Assembly (NCBI GenBank): GCA_035559535.1
Contig: DATMBG010000044.1
Location: 124,001 to 188,000 of the forward strand
Length of the DNA: 64,000 bases
Direction of reading: 5' to 3'
Origin: Candidatus Limnocylindrales bacterium
GTDB lineage: Bacteria > Moduliflexota > Moduliflexia > Moduliflexales > JAUQPW01
The notes under the pieces are model-generated. The model did no database searches. It saw only the letters and a list, made by a program, of their open reading frames with translations, and was not told where the DNA came from. This document shows positions 39,904-48,094 of this stretch, one piece after another (the first letter of the stretch is position 1; each line of letters starts with the position of its first letter). Position numbers and translations under genes: made by a program.

Positions 39904-41113
39904 GGGGTTGCTTCTCCGGGGAGTCGTGGATCAAACCAAAAGATGTCAGATCGGCCTTTAACTTTTCGGCTTTTCCTACCAACTCTCTATAACAGGCTTC
40001 TCGAGTCGAGCCACAGGCAAAAAGGGTGCAAACAGGTTCTCCTTTGTAGATAAGCTCCCCTTCCAGGGGAATATCCCGGATTCCCTTCTCAAACCAATCT
40101 CTTTGAATGGGGGGGACTTTCAAATCTTTTTCGGCAAAGAGAATAGCCTTACCCCAATATCCCTTCTCCAGATAGGTCATAAGATTAAAAGCCGGCAGGT
40201 AACCTTCCAAAGAATTCAGATGGGCCTCCACAATCGGCAGATGGTAGGCTTTTTCAATCAGCTCCATGGCTGCCGTGTAACGAGGGTTGACTTCTAAAAG
40301 ATAGGGGACTCCATCTTTTAAGATAAAATCGATTCCATTAGCTCCCCGGAGTTTAAATTCCCGGGTTAAAAGGGTCGTAATTTCTGCCAGCTCTCCCAGG
40401 AGGTGAGGGCCTTCAGTTTCTCTCCAGACCTTTCCCAGGATGTTTCCACAGTACCTGAATCCCCGGCTACCAAATTCCTCAAGGCCGATAAGTTGTTCTG
40501 TTAAGCCGATCAATACACTATCTTGACCGTTAGCCAGGAACAGGGCAGAGCAAGGCAGACCCGGGATATACTCCTGGATAACCTGTCGAGCTTTTTTTTC
40601 TGGCGCGCTTATCTGGGTAATCCCAAACCCACCCCCGCTACAAATCGGTTTTTGTAAGAATATAGATTGCGAAAATCCAGGATCGCTCTGTTCAATCTTC
40701 CCTTTTCGATCTTCAAAATAGGTTTTGGGGTGGGGAATTTCGGTTCTTTCCAGAAAGGGGAAGAAAATCTTGGGATTACGAATTCGGGAGAGGGTTTTAG
40801 GGGAATTACCCAGCAGAATACTCTTACGCTGAAATTTCTTTAGGAGGGAGGGATAATTTTCCAGATTTGAGGTATAGATAACCGCCTGGAAAGATAAATA
40901 CTGACTGGCAGAAAACAGATTCGAAGCCGTAAAGGGCCTGGAGAAGGTCCGTTTAAGGGAGTAATTCTCACAAAGTCCCTGCAAGTCGTAATCACCGAAG
41001 TAATCCAGGGAGAGAATCTTCCGGGCAGGAAGACTTTTCAAGGCGGATTCGACCATTGCCCGCGTGCTGACTCCAGTTAAAAGGATTCTCATGGAATTCG
41101 ACTTAATCCCCAT
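39872..41113 (-). CDS. ATP-grasp protein of the H4MPT-linked C1 cluster
   Basis: A 413-residue ATP-grasp family protein: an N-terminal pre-ATP-grasp domain (MRILLTGVSTRAMVESAL), the nucleotide loop in FLQKPICSGGGFGITQI, and metal-binding NGIDFILKDGVPYLLEVNPRYTAAMEL. It ligates a carboxylate to an amine or thiol using ATP. Comparable ATP-grasp genes sit in methanopterin clusters of Methylobacterium (orfY-type) and probably act in cofactor synthesis; the substrate is unknown. A second Met (41092) is an equally good start. It lies 72 nt downstream of the MBL gene. Confidence 0.8.
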   Translation of the reverse strand: MGIKSNSMRILLTGVSTRAMVESALKSLPARKILSLDYFGDYDLQGLCENYSLKRTFSRPFTASNLFSASQYLSFQAVIYTSNLENYPSLLKKFQRKSILLGNSPKTLSRIRNPKIFFPFLERTEIPHPKTYFEDRKGKIEQSDPGFSQSIFLQKPICSGGGFGITQISAPEKKARQVIQEYIPGLPCSALFLANGQDSVLIGLTEQLIGLEEFGSRGFRYCGNILGKVWRETEGPHLLGELAEITTLLTREFKLRGANGIDFILKDGVPYLLEVNPRYTAAMELIEKAYHLPIVEAHLNSLEGYLPAFNLMTYLEKGYWGKAILFAEKDLKVPPIQRDWFEKGIRDIPLEGELIYKGEPVCTLFACGSTREACYRELVGKAEKLKADLTSFGLIHDSPEKQPPKELLEKYPH

Positions 41114-41185
41114 AGGTTGACTCAGATTTTAAGCTTATCCAGAATCTGAAGAGAAGGATCTCTTTTTATCCAATTTTTATCGTCT

Positions 41186-42022
41186 TCAAAGCTCCAACAT
41201 AGTCCCTTCGATTCCCGGGATGAGCTGAAAGGTTAAATCAAAAGAGTTTTGGACACCCTGGATGAGGTAATCTAAAAGGAAATCTGTATGACTGGGGTCA
41301 TGGTGGAAGGTAACAAGCCGTTTGACGCCTGTAACGGTAGCAAATTGGATGGTATGGGAAATGGCGCTGTGTCCCCATCCGATACGCTTAGAATACTCCT
41401 CCGGCGTATATTGTGCATCATGGATGAGAAGATCCACCCCTTCGGCCAGGCTAAATCCGGATATCCAATCCGGTTCTCCTGGAAATTCTTTCGCCCCGAG
41501 AGCTGGTTCATGATCCGGCAAGTAGGCGATTGAAGTAGAGCCTTCGGTAATCCGAAAACCCAAGGTCGGTCCGGGGTGACAAACGAGAGAGGCCATAATC
41601 TGAAATCCTCCAATCTGGAAACTGCCTAGAGAGATGTCATGAAGTGTAAGTTGGCAGGGTAAATCCCGTAGCCATACCGGAAAAAGGGGGGGTGAAAGGT
41701 ATCGGGCCAGGCGGGCATGTAAATCCAAGGTTATGGAGGGAGGCCCCCAAATATGGACTTCTTGATCGGGCTGATCTAAGGGTTTGAAAAATCCCAATCC
41801 CTGGATATGATCCATATGAAGATGGGTCAGGAGAAGATCGATACGGGGTACTTCGGGTCCGATAGTGGCCCCCAGACGCCGGATGCCGGTCCCTGCATCC
41901 AGAACTAAGAGAGTCCCATCGGCTCCCCTTACCTCCACACAAGAAGTATTACCTCCGTAGCGGACAGTTTCAGGACCTGGAGCTGCCAGGGAGCCCCGGG
42001 TTCCCCACAGGGTGATTCTCAT
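41186..42022 (-). CDS. MBL-fold metal-dependent hydrolase
   Basis: A 278-residue protein starting at the ATG at 42022 (MRITLWGTRGSLAAPGPETV). The GTRGS start and the TSCVEVRGADGTLLVLDAGTG block are typical of RNase Z-like/PhnP-like beta-lactamase-fold hydrolases. The zinc motif is TLLTHLHMDHIQG-like (LLTHLHMDHIQG), with later His/Asp ligands in LVCHPGPTLGFR, LLIHDAQYTPEEY and FHHDP. Its ATG overlaps the PAS gene stop (ATGA), so the two are translationally coupled. Such hydrolases are often found beside PAS or signalling modules; substrate unknown. Confidence 0.85.
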   Translation of the reverse strand: MRITLWGTRGSLAAPGPETVRYGGNTSCVEVRGADGTLLVLDAGTGIRRLGATIGPEVPRIDLLLTHLHMDHIQGLGFFKPLDQPDQEVHIWGPPSITLDLHARLARYLSPPLFPVWLRDLPCQLTLHDISLGSFQIGGFQIMASLVCHPGPTLGFRITEGSTSIAYLPDHEPALGAKEFPGEPDWISGFSLAEGVDLLIHDAQYTPEEYSKRIGWGHSAISHTIQFATVTGVKRLVTFHHDPSHTDFLLDYLIQGVQNSFDLTFQLIPGIEGTMLEL

Positions 42023-42852
42023 AAAGGGTTCTCTTCCTCCCAAAAGATTGCCACGGCACCTAGATGCCGATTTCCTTCTCCTTCCAGTGGAAATGCTGTC
42101 ACTGCAATTCTTCTGAAAATTCCATCCAGACTTCGGATCCAGAATGAACGATGGTCTGCTCGATACTTCTGGAGAGCAATGCTCAGGGGGAGATCCTCGG
42201 GGGAAATAGGAGAACCATCTTCGGCCGTTGGAGTGAAAATGGTAGACCACTCCTCAAAAGGCATTTCACCGGTTTCATTATATCGATGGCCCAGAAGCCT
42301 TTCGGCGGATTCATTGTAAAAAAGCAGGTTTCCGACCGGATCTACCAGGAAGATCGACATGGCAAGATAACTTGAAAGCTGTCGCATGAGGATGACTTCT
42401 ATACACCTGGAAACTTTGAGGTTTTCTACGTTTTGGGCAGCATTTACTACCTGCCTAGGTAGAGGATTTACCTCCCAGAAGATGGATACCGCACCCAGGT
42501 ATCGACCCGCCATTCCCTTTAGGGGGAAGGCGGTAATCTTAATTTTTTTGAAGAGGTTGTTAAAGGTACGAATCCAATAGGCCCGATGGGTTGCCTGGTG
42601 CTTCTGAAGAGCGATTAGTAAGGGTCTGTCTTCCATGGGGAGGGGTGAGCCTTCCTCGGTAATTGCCGGAATCATAGAAGACCATTTTTGCAGAGATACT
42701 TCCCCGATTTCTTTGTATTGACAACCCAGCACTTCTTCAGCCGAACCATTGCAAAAAATTAAGGTTTCACCGGAATCTGCAATAAGGGTGGGTATGGCAA
42801 GATAACTCGCAAGTTGCCGCATTAGAATAATTTCAATATCTTTCTGGGGCAT
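42019..42852 (-). CDS. Double-PAS domain protein
   Basis: 277 residues made of two tandem copies of the same ~135-residue unit (1-135 and 142-277). Each starts IEIILMRQLxSYLA, continues with a PAS core (NGSAEEVLGCQYKEIGE / NESAERLLGHRYNETGE) and ends GRYLGAVSIFWE / NRHLGAVAIFWE. There is no kinase, cyclase or DNA-binding output domain. It is probably a cytoplasmic sensor that acts through a partner, perhaps the coupled MBL-fold hydrolase. Confidence 0.85.
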   Translation of the reverse strand: MPQKDIEIILMRQLASYLAIPTLIADSGETLIFCNGSAEEVLGCQYKEIGEVSLQKWSSMIPAITEEGSPLPMEDRPLLIALQKHQATHRAYWIRTFNNLFKKIKITAFPLKGMAGRYLGAVSIFWEVNPLPRQVVNAAQNVENLKVSRCIEVILMRQLSSYLAMSIFLVDPVGNLLFYNESAERLLGHRYNETGEMPFEEWSTIFTPTAEDGSPISPEDLPLSIALQKYRADHRSFWIRSLDGIFRRIAVTAFPLEGEGNRHLGAVAIFWEEENPL

Positions 42853-42913
42853 AAATCCCCTTTCCGCTCATGGAGGCTTTAGCTGGTCGGGTGGTTTAAG
42901 GATATGTTACTTT

Positions 42914-42947
42914 AAAGTAGAGACGTTGTTGGCAACGTCTCTACTTT
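42914..42947. terminator. Strong perfect 15-bp hairpin, bidirectional terminator-like
   Basis: Arms at 42914-42928 (AAAGTAGAGACGTTG) and 42933-42947 are perfectly complementary with a 4-nt loop, flanked by A and T runs. It lies between the PAS gene and the small ORF after fae. The GTAGAGACGTTG palindrome is also a common dispersed repeat. Confidence 0.75.
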
Positions 42948-43130
42948 TTATCCCCCAAAAAGTTTACCAAAAAAGCGGGTCAGTTTAGCTAACAAACCTG
43001 CGGGGGCCTCTGTTGGTTTGATTTCCTCGGGTTTTACTGGTTCAGCAGGCTTTGTTTGCTGAGGGGGACCGGCTTTTTCAGCAGATTTTGAGGGTTCTTG
43101 TTGGGTATCATCTAAGGCTGCTTTTTTAAT
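42948..43130 (-). CDS. Putative 60-aa ORF downstream of fae with no standard start
   Basis: The frame 43130-42948 encodes KKAALDDTQQEPSKSAEK, a Pro/Lys/Glu-rich middle, and an amphipathic end LLAKLTRFFGKLFGG. The composition looks coding, but the only possible start is ATT at 43130, directly after a GGGGGATAATCCCCC hairpin that follows the fae stop. It is in +1 frame relative to fae, 16 nt past its stop. It may be an independently translated small protein, a frameshift extension of Fae, or a gene remnant. Confidence 0.4.
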   Translation of the reverse strand: MKKAALDDTQQEPSKSAEKAGPPQQTKPAEPVKPEEIKPTEAPAGLLAKLTRFFGKLFGG

Positions 43131-43146
43131 GGGGGATTATCCCCCA

Positions 43147-43638
43147 TCAAGCGAAGGGGTGTTTGGCCGTGTCCTTCTTGGCCAGTACTTCATCGATACT
43201 CGGTTCATTTTTCATGGCTCGGGCAATCGCTTGTTTGGTCGCCTCGTAATTATAATCGTAAATTTTCTTCTTATCCTTGGCATCCCAGTGAATAAATACC
43301 CCGACCACAATCACAATATCTTCGACCAATCCTTTAGGAATTACACCGGCTTCAACTGAATCGGCAACGGCTTTAGCCACTGCTGCCTGGGCCGGACCAA
43401 ACATCAATACCGCTTGGTCTCCCCCCTTGATGGTAACCTTATTCACAATAACGGTCGCCGGTTTTGGTTGGAGGTTTGGGGTTAAGACGGCCAGAAGAGC
43501 GGTATGACCCATTCGCGGCGATACAAGGGTTTGGGCAAAGGCCTGACCTACTGGACCTGTTTTGGAACCTATCAGCAAATCTATATGGGCTACTTCATTT
43601 CCATCCCCAACTAGGGATTCACCGATACGCATATCCAT
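43147..43638 (-). CDS. fae: Formaldehyde-activating enzyme
   Basis: A 163-residue Fae. It condenses formaldehyde with tetrahydromethanopterin to give methylene-H4MPT in the cytoplasm. The start MDMRIGESLVGDGNEVAHIDLLIG and GKTGPVGQAF-like SKTGPVGQAFA, plus TVIVNKVTIKGGDQAVLMFGPAQAAVA, are diagnostic; the catalytic His is His18 of EVAHIDL. I chose the ATG at 43638, behind AGGAGGG, over an upstream in-frame start at 43686. It lies 186 nt downstream of mtdB on the same strand. Confidence 0.97.
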   Translation of the reverse strand: MDMRIGESLVGDGNEVAHIDLLIGSKTGPVGQAFAQTLVSPRMGHTALLAVLTPNLQPKPATVIVNKVTIKGGDQAVLMFGPAQAAVAKAVADSVEAGVIPKGLVEDIVIVVGVFIHWDAKDKKKIYDYNYEATKQAIARAMKNEPSIDEVLAKKDTAKHPFA

Positions 43639-43824
43639 AAGAAGTCCCTCCTTTTCTTTAATTAGACCAGACTGGTAAAGATCCAATAAAGGGCGCTCCT
43701 AAAATCTATACCAGCCCGGTAAGGGTTTACAAATTTGTAGGAAAAGCCCATCAGGCTACCTACACCAGGATCTGATGCGCCCATCAAAGATTCTCTTTTT
43801 TATAAGTAGAGACTCACTTTGCTG

Positions 43825-44724
43825 CTAAAGTCGTTTTTTCGCTGCCTCATAGGCAAATTGAAAATCAACAACCGTCATTTTCTCTGCCGTTCTTATCTTA
43901 TCCAGCATGTCCATTTCCACCTTGTATTTTAAGTCTCCAATAACTAAGGCTCCGATGCCCAAGATGCCTGGAACAATCTCGGCTAAATCTTGATTAGAGG
44001 CAAGTCCCTCAATCCCTGACGGAGGTACGGCATTGACATCTGCCACGATTTTACCCGGTGGGAGCTTTTCCAGAATAGCTTTGGAAAGAACCTGAATACC
44101 GGCTTTAGCCGTTGAGAAGATAAGATGAGCCTCTTTAAGAATATCCAGTTTCTTCTCAGGAGTCCAGGCATAATCTCCCTCTACCGAGACCCCATATCGC
44201 TCCTTAAGGGTTTTGGCAATCGTCTCGGCAAATTCCGGACTTCGAGAAGGATCGGTCTCTACAATCTTCGTATGACAACCGTTTTTTGCACACAGCACAG
44301 CAGCTATACGACCGACCGGGCCGGTACCGCCCAGTATAGCCACATTCTTACCCGCTAAATTACCCATTTTGCAAACTTCAAGGGACTTTTCAACCTTGGC
44401 CAGCAAAGCAGAGGCTGTCGAATAAGCTCCTTTGGGATCAATCATGATGGAAACCTGGAAGGGTGGAAACATGTTTTTCTCCACGGCTTTCCAGATATCC
44501 TCTGCTAAATTGAGATCACTTCCTCCTATGAAAATACTTGAAAATTTAGTCCCCCCGACACCCCGAGAAAAAATAATATCTTGAGCCAAAAGCCCGCCGA
44601 TTTGGGGAGTTACATGGGTATAGGGGATAACAATATCGAATCCCACATCATAGGCCATATTAATATCGAAGGGACTTGCATAATCATCAGTTGTAAACAT
44701 ATACAAAAGGTGTTTTCTTTCCAT
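43825..44724 (-). CDS. mtdB: NAD(P)-dependent methylene-tetrahydromethanopterin dehydrogenase
   Basis: A 299-residue MtdA/MtdB family enzyme that oxidises methylene-H4MPT to methenyl-H4MPT. The N-terminal LLYMFTTDDYASPFDINMAYDVGFD and the Rossmann loop VAILGGTGPVGRIAAVLCAKNG are typical. ADVNAVPPSGIEG follows. MtdB rather than MtdA is inferred from the H4MPT gene context. A good promoter lies about 150 nt upstream, and fae follows, so mtdB-fae probably form a transcript for formaldehyde oxidation. Confidence 0.93.
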   Translation of the reverse strand: MERKHLLYMFTTDDYASPFDINMAYDVGFDIVIPYTHVTPQIGGLLAQDIIFSRGVGGTKFSSIFIGGSDLNLAEDIWKAVEKNMFPPFQVSIMIDPKGAYSTASALLAKVEKSLEVCKMGNLAGKNVAILGGTGPVGRIAAVLCAKNGCHTKIVETDPSRSPEFAETIAKTLKERYGVSVEGDYAWTPEKKLDILKEAHLIFSTAKAGIQVLSKAILEKLPPGKIVADVNAVPPSGIEGLASNQDLAEIVPGILGIGALVIGDLKYKVEMDMLDKIRTAEKMTVVDFQFAYEAAKKRL

Positions 44725-45068
44725 AGGTGAAAATTAGTCTCCCTTTTGAAATTCAAAGTTTAGCACATCCACCAGCTCCTTACGGGACTCGGTGAATAAT
44801 CCCCATATCCTCATATCGGGAAGGATGAAATTTCAGGATAATCTGGATGTCAGAAATTAAATCTTAGAGAAAATTAAATAAAGAATCTCAAGCCCTGTCA
44901 AGATAATTTTTTGAATTTTTTACCCAGAGGATATACCCGTCCTGCCGAATTTGGCATATTTTAATAAAAGGGGTTACTTGAGGAGTTGCCTGCTCTCTAT
45001 AGTATTCTAGCTATCTTGTTCCAGGGGAATAGTAGGGGGTATCAACCAACGGAGGACATAAACTTTCC
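44725..45068. other. Divergent control region between mtdB and mptA
   Basis: About 340 AT-rich nt without a gene, between divergent transcripts. A promoter facing mtdB is listed separately. Towards mptA a CGGAGG box lies 13 nt before the ATG and a weak TTGAGG/TAGTAT pair lies near 44975-45005. Confidence 0.6.
44873..44901 (-). promoter_or_regulatory. Sigma70-type promoter for mtdB-fae
   Basis: On the minus strand TTGACA (44901-44896), 17 nt, then TTTAAT (44878-44873): a perfect -35 and a 5-of-6 -10 at ideal spacing. It predicts a leader of about 140 nt. Confidence 0.65.
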
Positions 45069-46028
45069 ATGAAACCTGTAAGAGATATTCAAGGAATGCG
45101 ACCTAACGTTCCTATCAGCTTAAGTCGCGTCGGGGTGATAGGAGTCAAGAAAATTATTCCCATTAAGCATGATCGGGGAGCGGATCTTTTTTACTCGGAA
45201 ATGGATTTGTATGCAGACCTGTCTCCTGAGCAAAAGGGTCTCCATATGTCCCGATTCAGTACCATCGTCAATGAGATCATCGATGAGGTGATACGATCGG
45301 CTTCCATGGATCTGGAATCCTTTGCAAAAACCGTTGCAGAGAGAATTAATCGAGAACAGAATACCCTGAAATCCGAAGTAGTCATTCGGGCTAAATATCC
45401 TAGAGACCGTCAAACTCCTGTATCTAACCAGGTTTCTCAGGAAATCTATTCTTTAATCAGTATTGCCGTAAGCACGAAGAACCGAACCCGGACCATTGTG
45501 GGTGGGGAAGCCCAGGGTATGACGGTATGTCCCTGTGCGCAGGAAATGGTCCGGGAACATTCCAGGAAAAAACTCTGGGAAGCCGGATTTACCGAAGAGG
45601 ACATTGAAAAAATCTTAGCCACCGTACCGCTTTCCTCCCATAATCAACGAGGAGAAGGAACCCTGTTTGTCGGAACAGACCTGAAAATCAATGTGGACGA
45701 TCTGGTAGATATTGTAGAAGCCTCCATGAGCTCTCAGATTTATCAACTTTTAAAAAGACCGGACGAATTCTTTATCGTACACAAAGCCCATACCCATCCC
45801 ATGTTTGTAGAAGATGTAGTCCGAGAGATGCTTCGAGCGGTCCTGGTTAAATACCCGAACCTCTCCGATGAGAGTTTTCTCCTGGCCAGGCAGCGAAATT
45901 TTGAAACCATCCATAGCCATGACGTCTTTGCAGAACGATACGGTACGGTCAAAGAGATCCGCGAAGAACTCTTTCAGGGAAAGTATCTTACCCGACATAC
46001 TACCCTGCGGAGCTGGTTGGAGGATTAA
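45069..46028 (+). CDS. mptA: GTP cyclohydrolase MptA (methanopterin-type)
   Basis: A 319-residue tunnel-fold cyclohydrolase of the MptA/FolE2 family. It opens GTP to a 7,8-dihydroneopterin cyclic phosphate, the first step towards methanopterin. HMSRFSTIV (His59), GMTVCPCAQEM (Cys154, Cys156) and SSHNQRGEGTLFV are the metal and active-site segments; the CPCAQ form is that of archaeal MptA rather than bacterial FolE2. Placement in an H4MPT cluster supports this. The gene is divergent from mtdB. Confidence 0.92.
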   Translation: MKPVRDIQGMRPNVPISLSRVGVIGVKKIIPIKHDRGADLFYSEMDLYADLSPEQKGLHMSRFSTIVNEIIDEVIRSASMDLESFAKTVAERINREQNTLKSEVVIRAKYPRDRQTPVSNQVSQEIYSLISIAVSTKNRTRTIVGGEAQGMTVCPCAQEMVREHSRKKLWEAGFTEEDIEKILATVPLSSHNQRGEGTLFVGTDLKINVDDLVDIVEASMSSQIYQLLKRPDEFFIVHKAHTHPMFVEDVVREMLRAVLVKYPNLSDESFLLARQRNFETIHSHDVFAERYGTVKEIREELFQGKYLTRHTTLRSWLED

Positions 46029-46131
46029 AAACCCGGTAGCACATCGGATCTGTTTTTCTTTCAAAACCATTATCCAAAGCAAAGAAAGGAACCAAAAAGT
46101 TCGCAACTTTTAAGCCTTTCGTAAGAGATTT

Positions 46132-46866
46132 TTACCGAATAGCTTCCAGATCCTCCCGGGTAATCCTCCCATTATGGAAAGCGGTAGCAATTAAAGCTCC
46201 TCTAACCCCCAGTTCCTTTAAGGAAATAAGGTCTTCTACTCCCCTGATCCCTCCTCCTACCAGGAGCGTGATATCGGGGTGTTCTCGAAGAATATCCTTG
46301 AGGAGCTCCCCGGCTATGCCGCTCTCTGTTCCAACTTTCGCCAACTCCAGGAAGATAAATTGCCCTATACCCATCGACTTAATTCGATGGATAAGCGAAA
46401 CAGGATCCAAACTTCGAAGTTCCTCGGATTCAGAAAGGACTTTTCCCTCTTTCATATCAAGACTGAATAGGACCCGATCAGAAGGCACCTCTTTTAAAAT
46501 AGAAGCAAGTTCCCATAAACCGCTTAACGTTTCAGAACCCACGATCAATTGATGAATTCCCAAACCCATTACCTGTAAAGCCGATTCCAGATTATTCACT
46601 CCCGCATCTACCATGATCTGACCGTCCGGCAGGTTCTGCACAATCTCTGACAAAATCTTATCAGGCTTTCTTTTCCTTTGAATGGCATCCAAATCGGCTA
46701 TATAAAACCGGGAACATCCCAGTTTATCTTGAAAAGCCTTTAGTACGGCAAGAGGTTCTGCGCTATCCACCAAAATACTTTGAATTTTCTCATATCGGTC
46801 ACGTTCTCCTTTTTTAGCATGGACCACGTAACCACCCTTGAGATCTATCACCGGAATGACTTGCAT
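46132..46866 (-). CDS. HisA/HisF-related TIM-barrel protein of H4MPT clusters
   Basis: A 244-residue half-barrel-repeat protein. VIPVIDLKGGYVVHAKKGERD, FYIADLDAIQ and LLVGGGIRGVEDL show the phosphate-binding barrel of HisA/HisF. It is not a histidine gene by context: no his gene is nearby, and archaeal and bacterial C1 clusters carry this HisA-related paralogue (hisAF_rel type). A role in pterin or furan cofactor synthesis is likely but unproven. It is convergent with mptA and divergent from mfnD. Confidence 0.85.
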   Translation of the reverse strand: MQVIPVIDLKGGYVVHAKKGERDRYEKIQSILVDSAEPLAVLKAFQDKLGCSRFYIADLDAIQRKRKPDKILSEIVQNLPDGQIMVDAGVNNLESALQVMGLGIHQLIVGSETLSGLWELASILKEVPSDRVLFSLDMKEGKVLSESEELRSLDPVSLIHRIKSMGIGQFIFLELAKVGTESGIAGELLKDILREHPDITLLVGGGIRGVEDLISLKELGVRGALIATAFHNGRITREDLEAIR

Positions 46867-47089
46867 AACCGATTTACTCGTTTGTATATTTTTCGGTCTG
46901 TTATTCCTTGTATTCTATTCTCCAGGACCTGACGGCTTATAGGGGTAAAAAGAGAGTTAAATGGGTTTTCATCTTAACTCAGGACGTCTTCGAGTGTAAC
47001 AGCGTTGAAATAAAAGTCAACCTTATTTTTAGAACCTTTCTGATTCTTTAATTGACAAGAACCGGGAAAGGACTTTAAATTTCATCCAA

Positions 47090-48094
47090 ATGAAAATCTT
47101 TGTCCATGAATTTATAACAGGGGGTGGATTGATAGGGGAAGAGCTACCGGCCAGTCTTATGAGAGAGGGTGCCTGGATGTTGGAGGCGATTTTACAGGAT
47201 TTTTTATTACTCCCCCAACATCAGATTTTCACATCCTATGATGAACGTTTGCGTCTGACATTACCGGTTCATCAAAAAGTTCCGGTAAAGAGGGATGGTT
47301 ACCTGGAAACTTTTTTATCTTTGGTTCAAGCAACCGATGCCACCCTATTGATTGCACCGGAAACAGACGGGATCCTTGCAAAGCTAACCAGATGGGTAGA
47401 GAAAGAAGGTAAACTTTTATTGGGTTCTACGGCAGAGGGTATTGAATGGACCGGGGATAAGCTATCGACTTATAAACGATTCGAGGCCTTGGGGATACCC
47501 TTTCCTAAAACCCAGGAAGCCAATTTTGGGGAAAACCTTTTGGAAAAAGTCAAGGTCTTGGATCTTCCCCTCATTCTTAAACCTGTAGATGGGGCTGGCT
47601 GTTCCGGAGTATTCCTCCTGAGAAGGATCGAGGACATCCCATCGATCCTTGCCCAACTGGCCCAGGAAACCCGTCACAACCGGTTTCTTATCCAGGAGTA
47701 CATTGCCGGTATTCATGCTAGTGTCTCCGTAATTTCCAACGGAATTCACGCCGTTCCACTTACATTGAATGCCCAGTTTATCGAGGAATCCCAGCGATTA
47801 ATCTATAAAGGTGGATTGGTGCCACTTCCTCATCCTTTAAAGCAAGAAGTTTTTCGCCTGGTCCGGAGTTTACCCACCTGGATTAAAGGTCTTCAGGGTT
47901 ATCTGGGCGTAGATCTGATTTTAACCGAAGATCGGCCCGTCTTCATCGAAATAAATCCGCGTTTAACCACCTCTTACGTGGGAATCCGGCAGGTACTCCC
48001 TTTCAATCTGGCTGAGGCCATTCTGCGTGCCGTTATGAAGAGAGAACTCCCTGAGGAGGTGGAGGTTAGAGGTCAGGTGAAATTTGCCTCATGA
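47090..48094 (+). CDS. mfnD: ATP-grasp ligase, MfnD-like (tyramine-glutamate ligase family)
   Basis: A 334-residue ATP-grasp protein. MKIFVHEFITGGGLIGEELP at the start and LPLILKPVDGAGCSGVFLL, LIQEYIAGIHASVSVI and GVDLILTEDRPVFIEINPRLTTSYVG match MfnD, which joins glutamate to tyramine in methanofuran synthesis. The bacterial cofactor is likely a methylofuran-type relative. It overlaps the next gene (mfnF-like) by 4 nt. Confidence 0.88.
   Translation: MKIFVHEFITGGGLIGEELPASLMREGAWMLEAILQDFLLLPQHQIFTSYDERLRLTLPVHQKVPVKRDGYLETFLSLVQATDATLLIAPETDGILAKLTRWVEKEGKLLLGSTAEGIEWTGDKLSTYKRFEALGIPFPKTQEANFGENLLEKVKVLDLPLILKPVDGAGCSGVFLLRRIEDIPSILAQLAQETRHNRFLIQEYIAGIHASVSVISNGIHAVPLTLNAQFIEESQRLIYKGGLVPLPHPLKQEVFRLVRSLPTWIKGLQGYLGVDLILTEDRPVFIEINPRLTTSYVGIRQVLPFNLAEAILRAVMKRELPEEVEVRGQVKFAS

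Noticed and set aside
41950-42250. Longer start for the MBL-fold hydrolase at 42250
   Set aside because: The extra 76 residues lie inside the PAS gene and do not match the family; the ATG at 42022 overlaps the PAS stop as in coupled genes.
45069-46028. Bacterial folate-type FolE2 as the identity of the cyclohydrolase
   Set aside because: The CPCAQ active-site form and the H4MPT context favour MptA.
46085-46115. Terminator between mptA and the HisA-related gene
   Set aside because: AAAAGTT/AACTTTT pairing is short and AT-only; too weak to call.
46132-46866. True histidine-biosynthesis HisA
   Set aside because: No his genes nearby, and the protein lies among H4MPT genes where a HisA-related paralogue is known.
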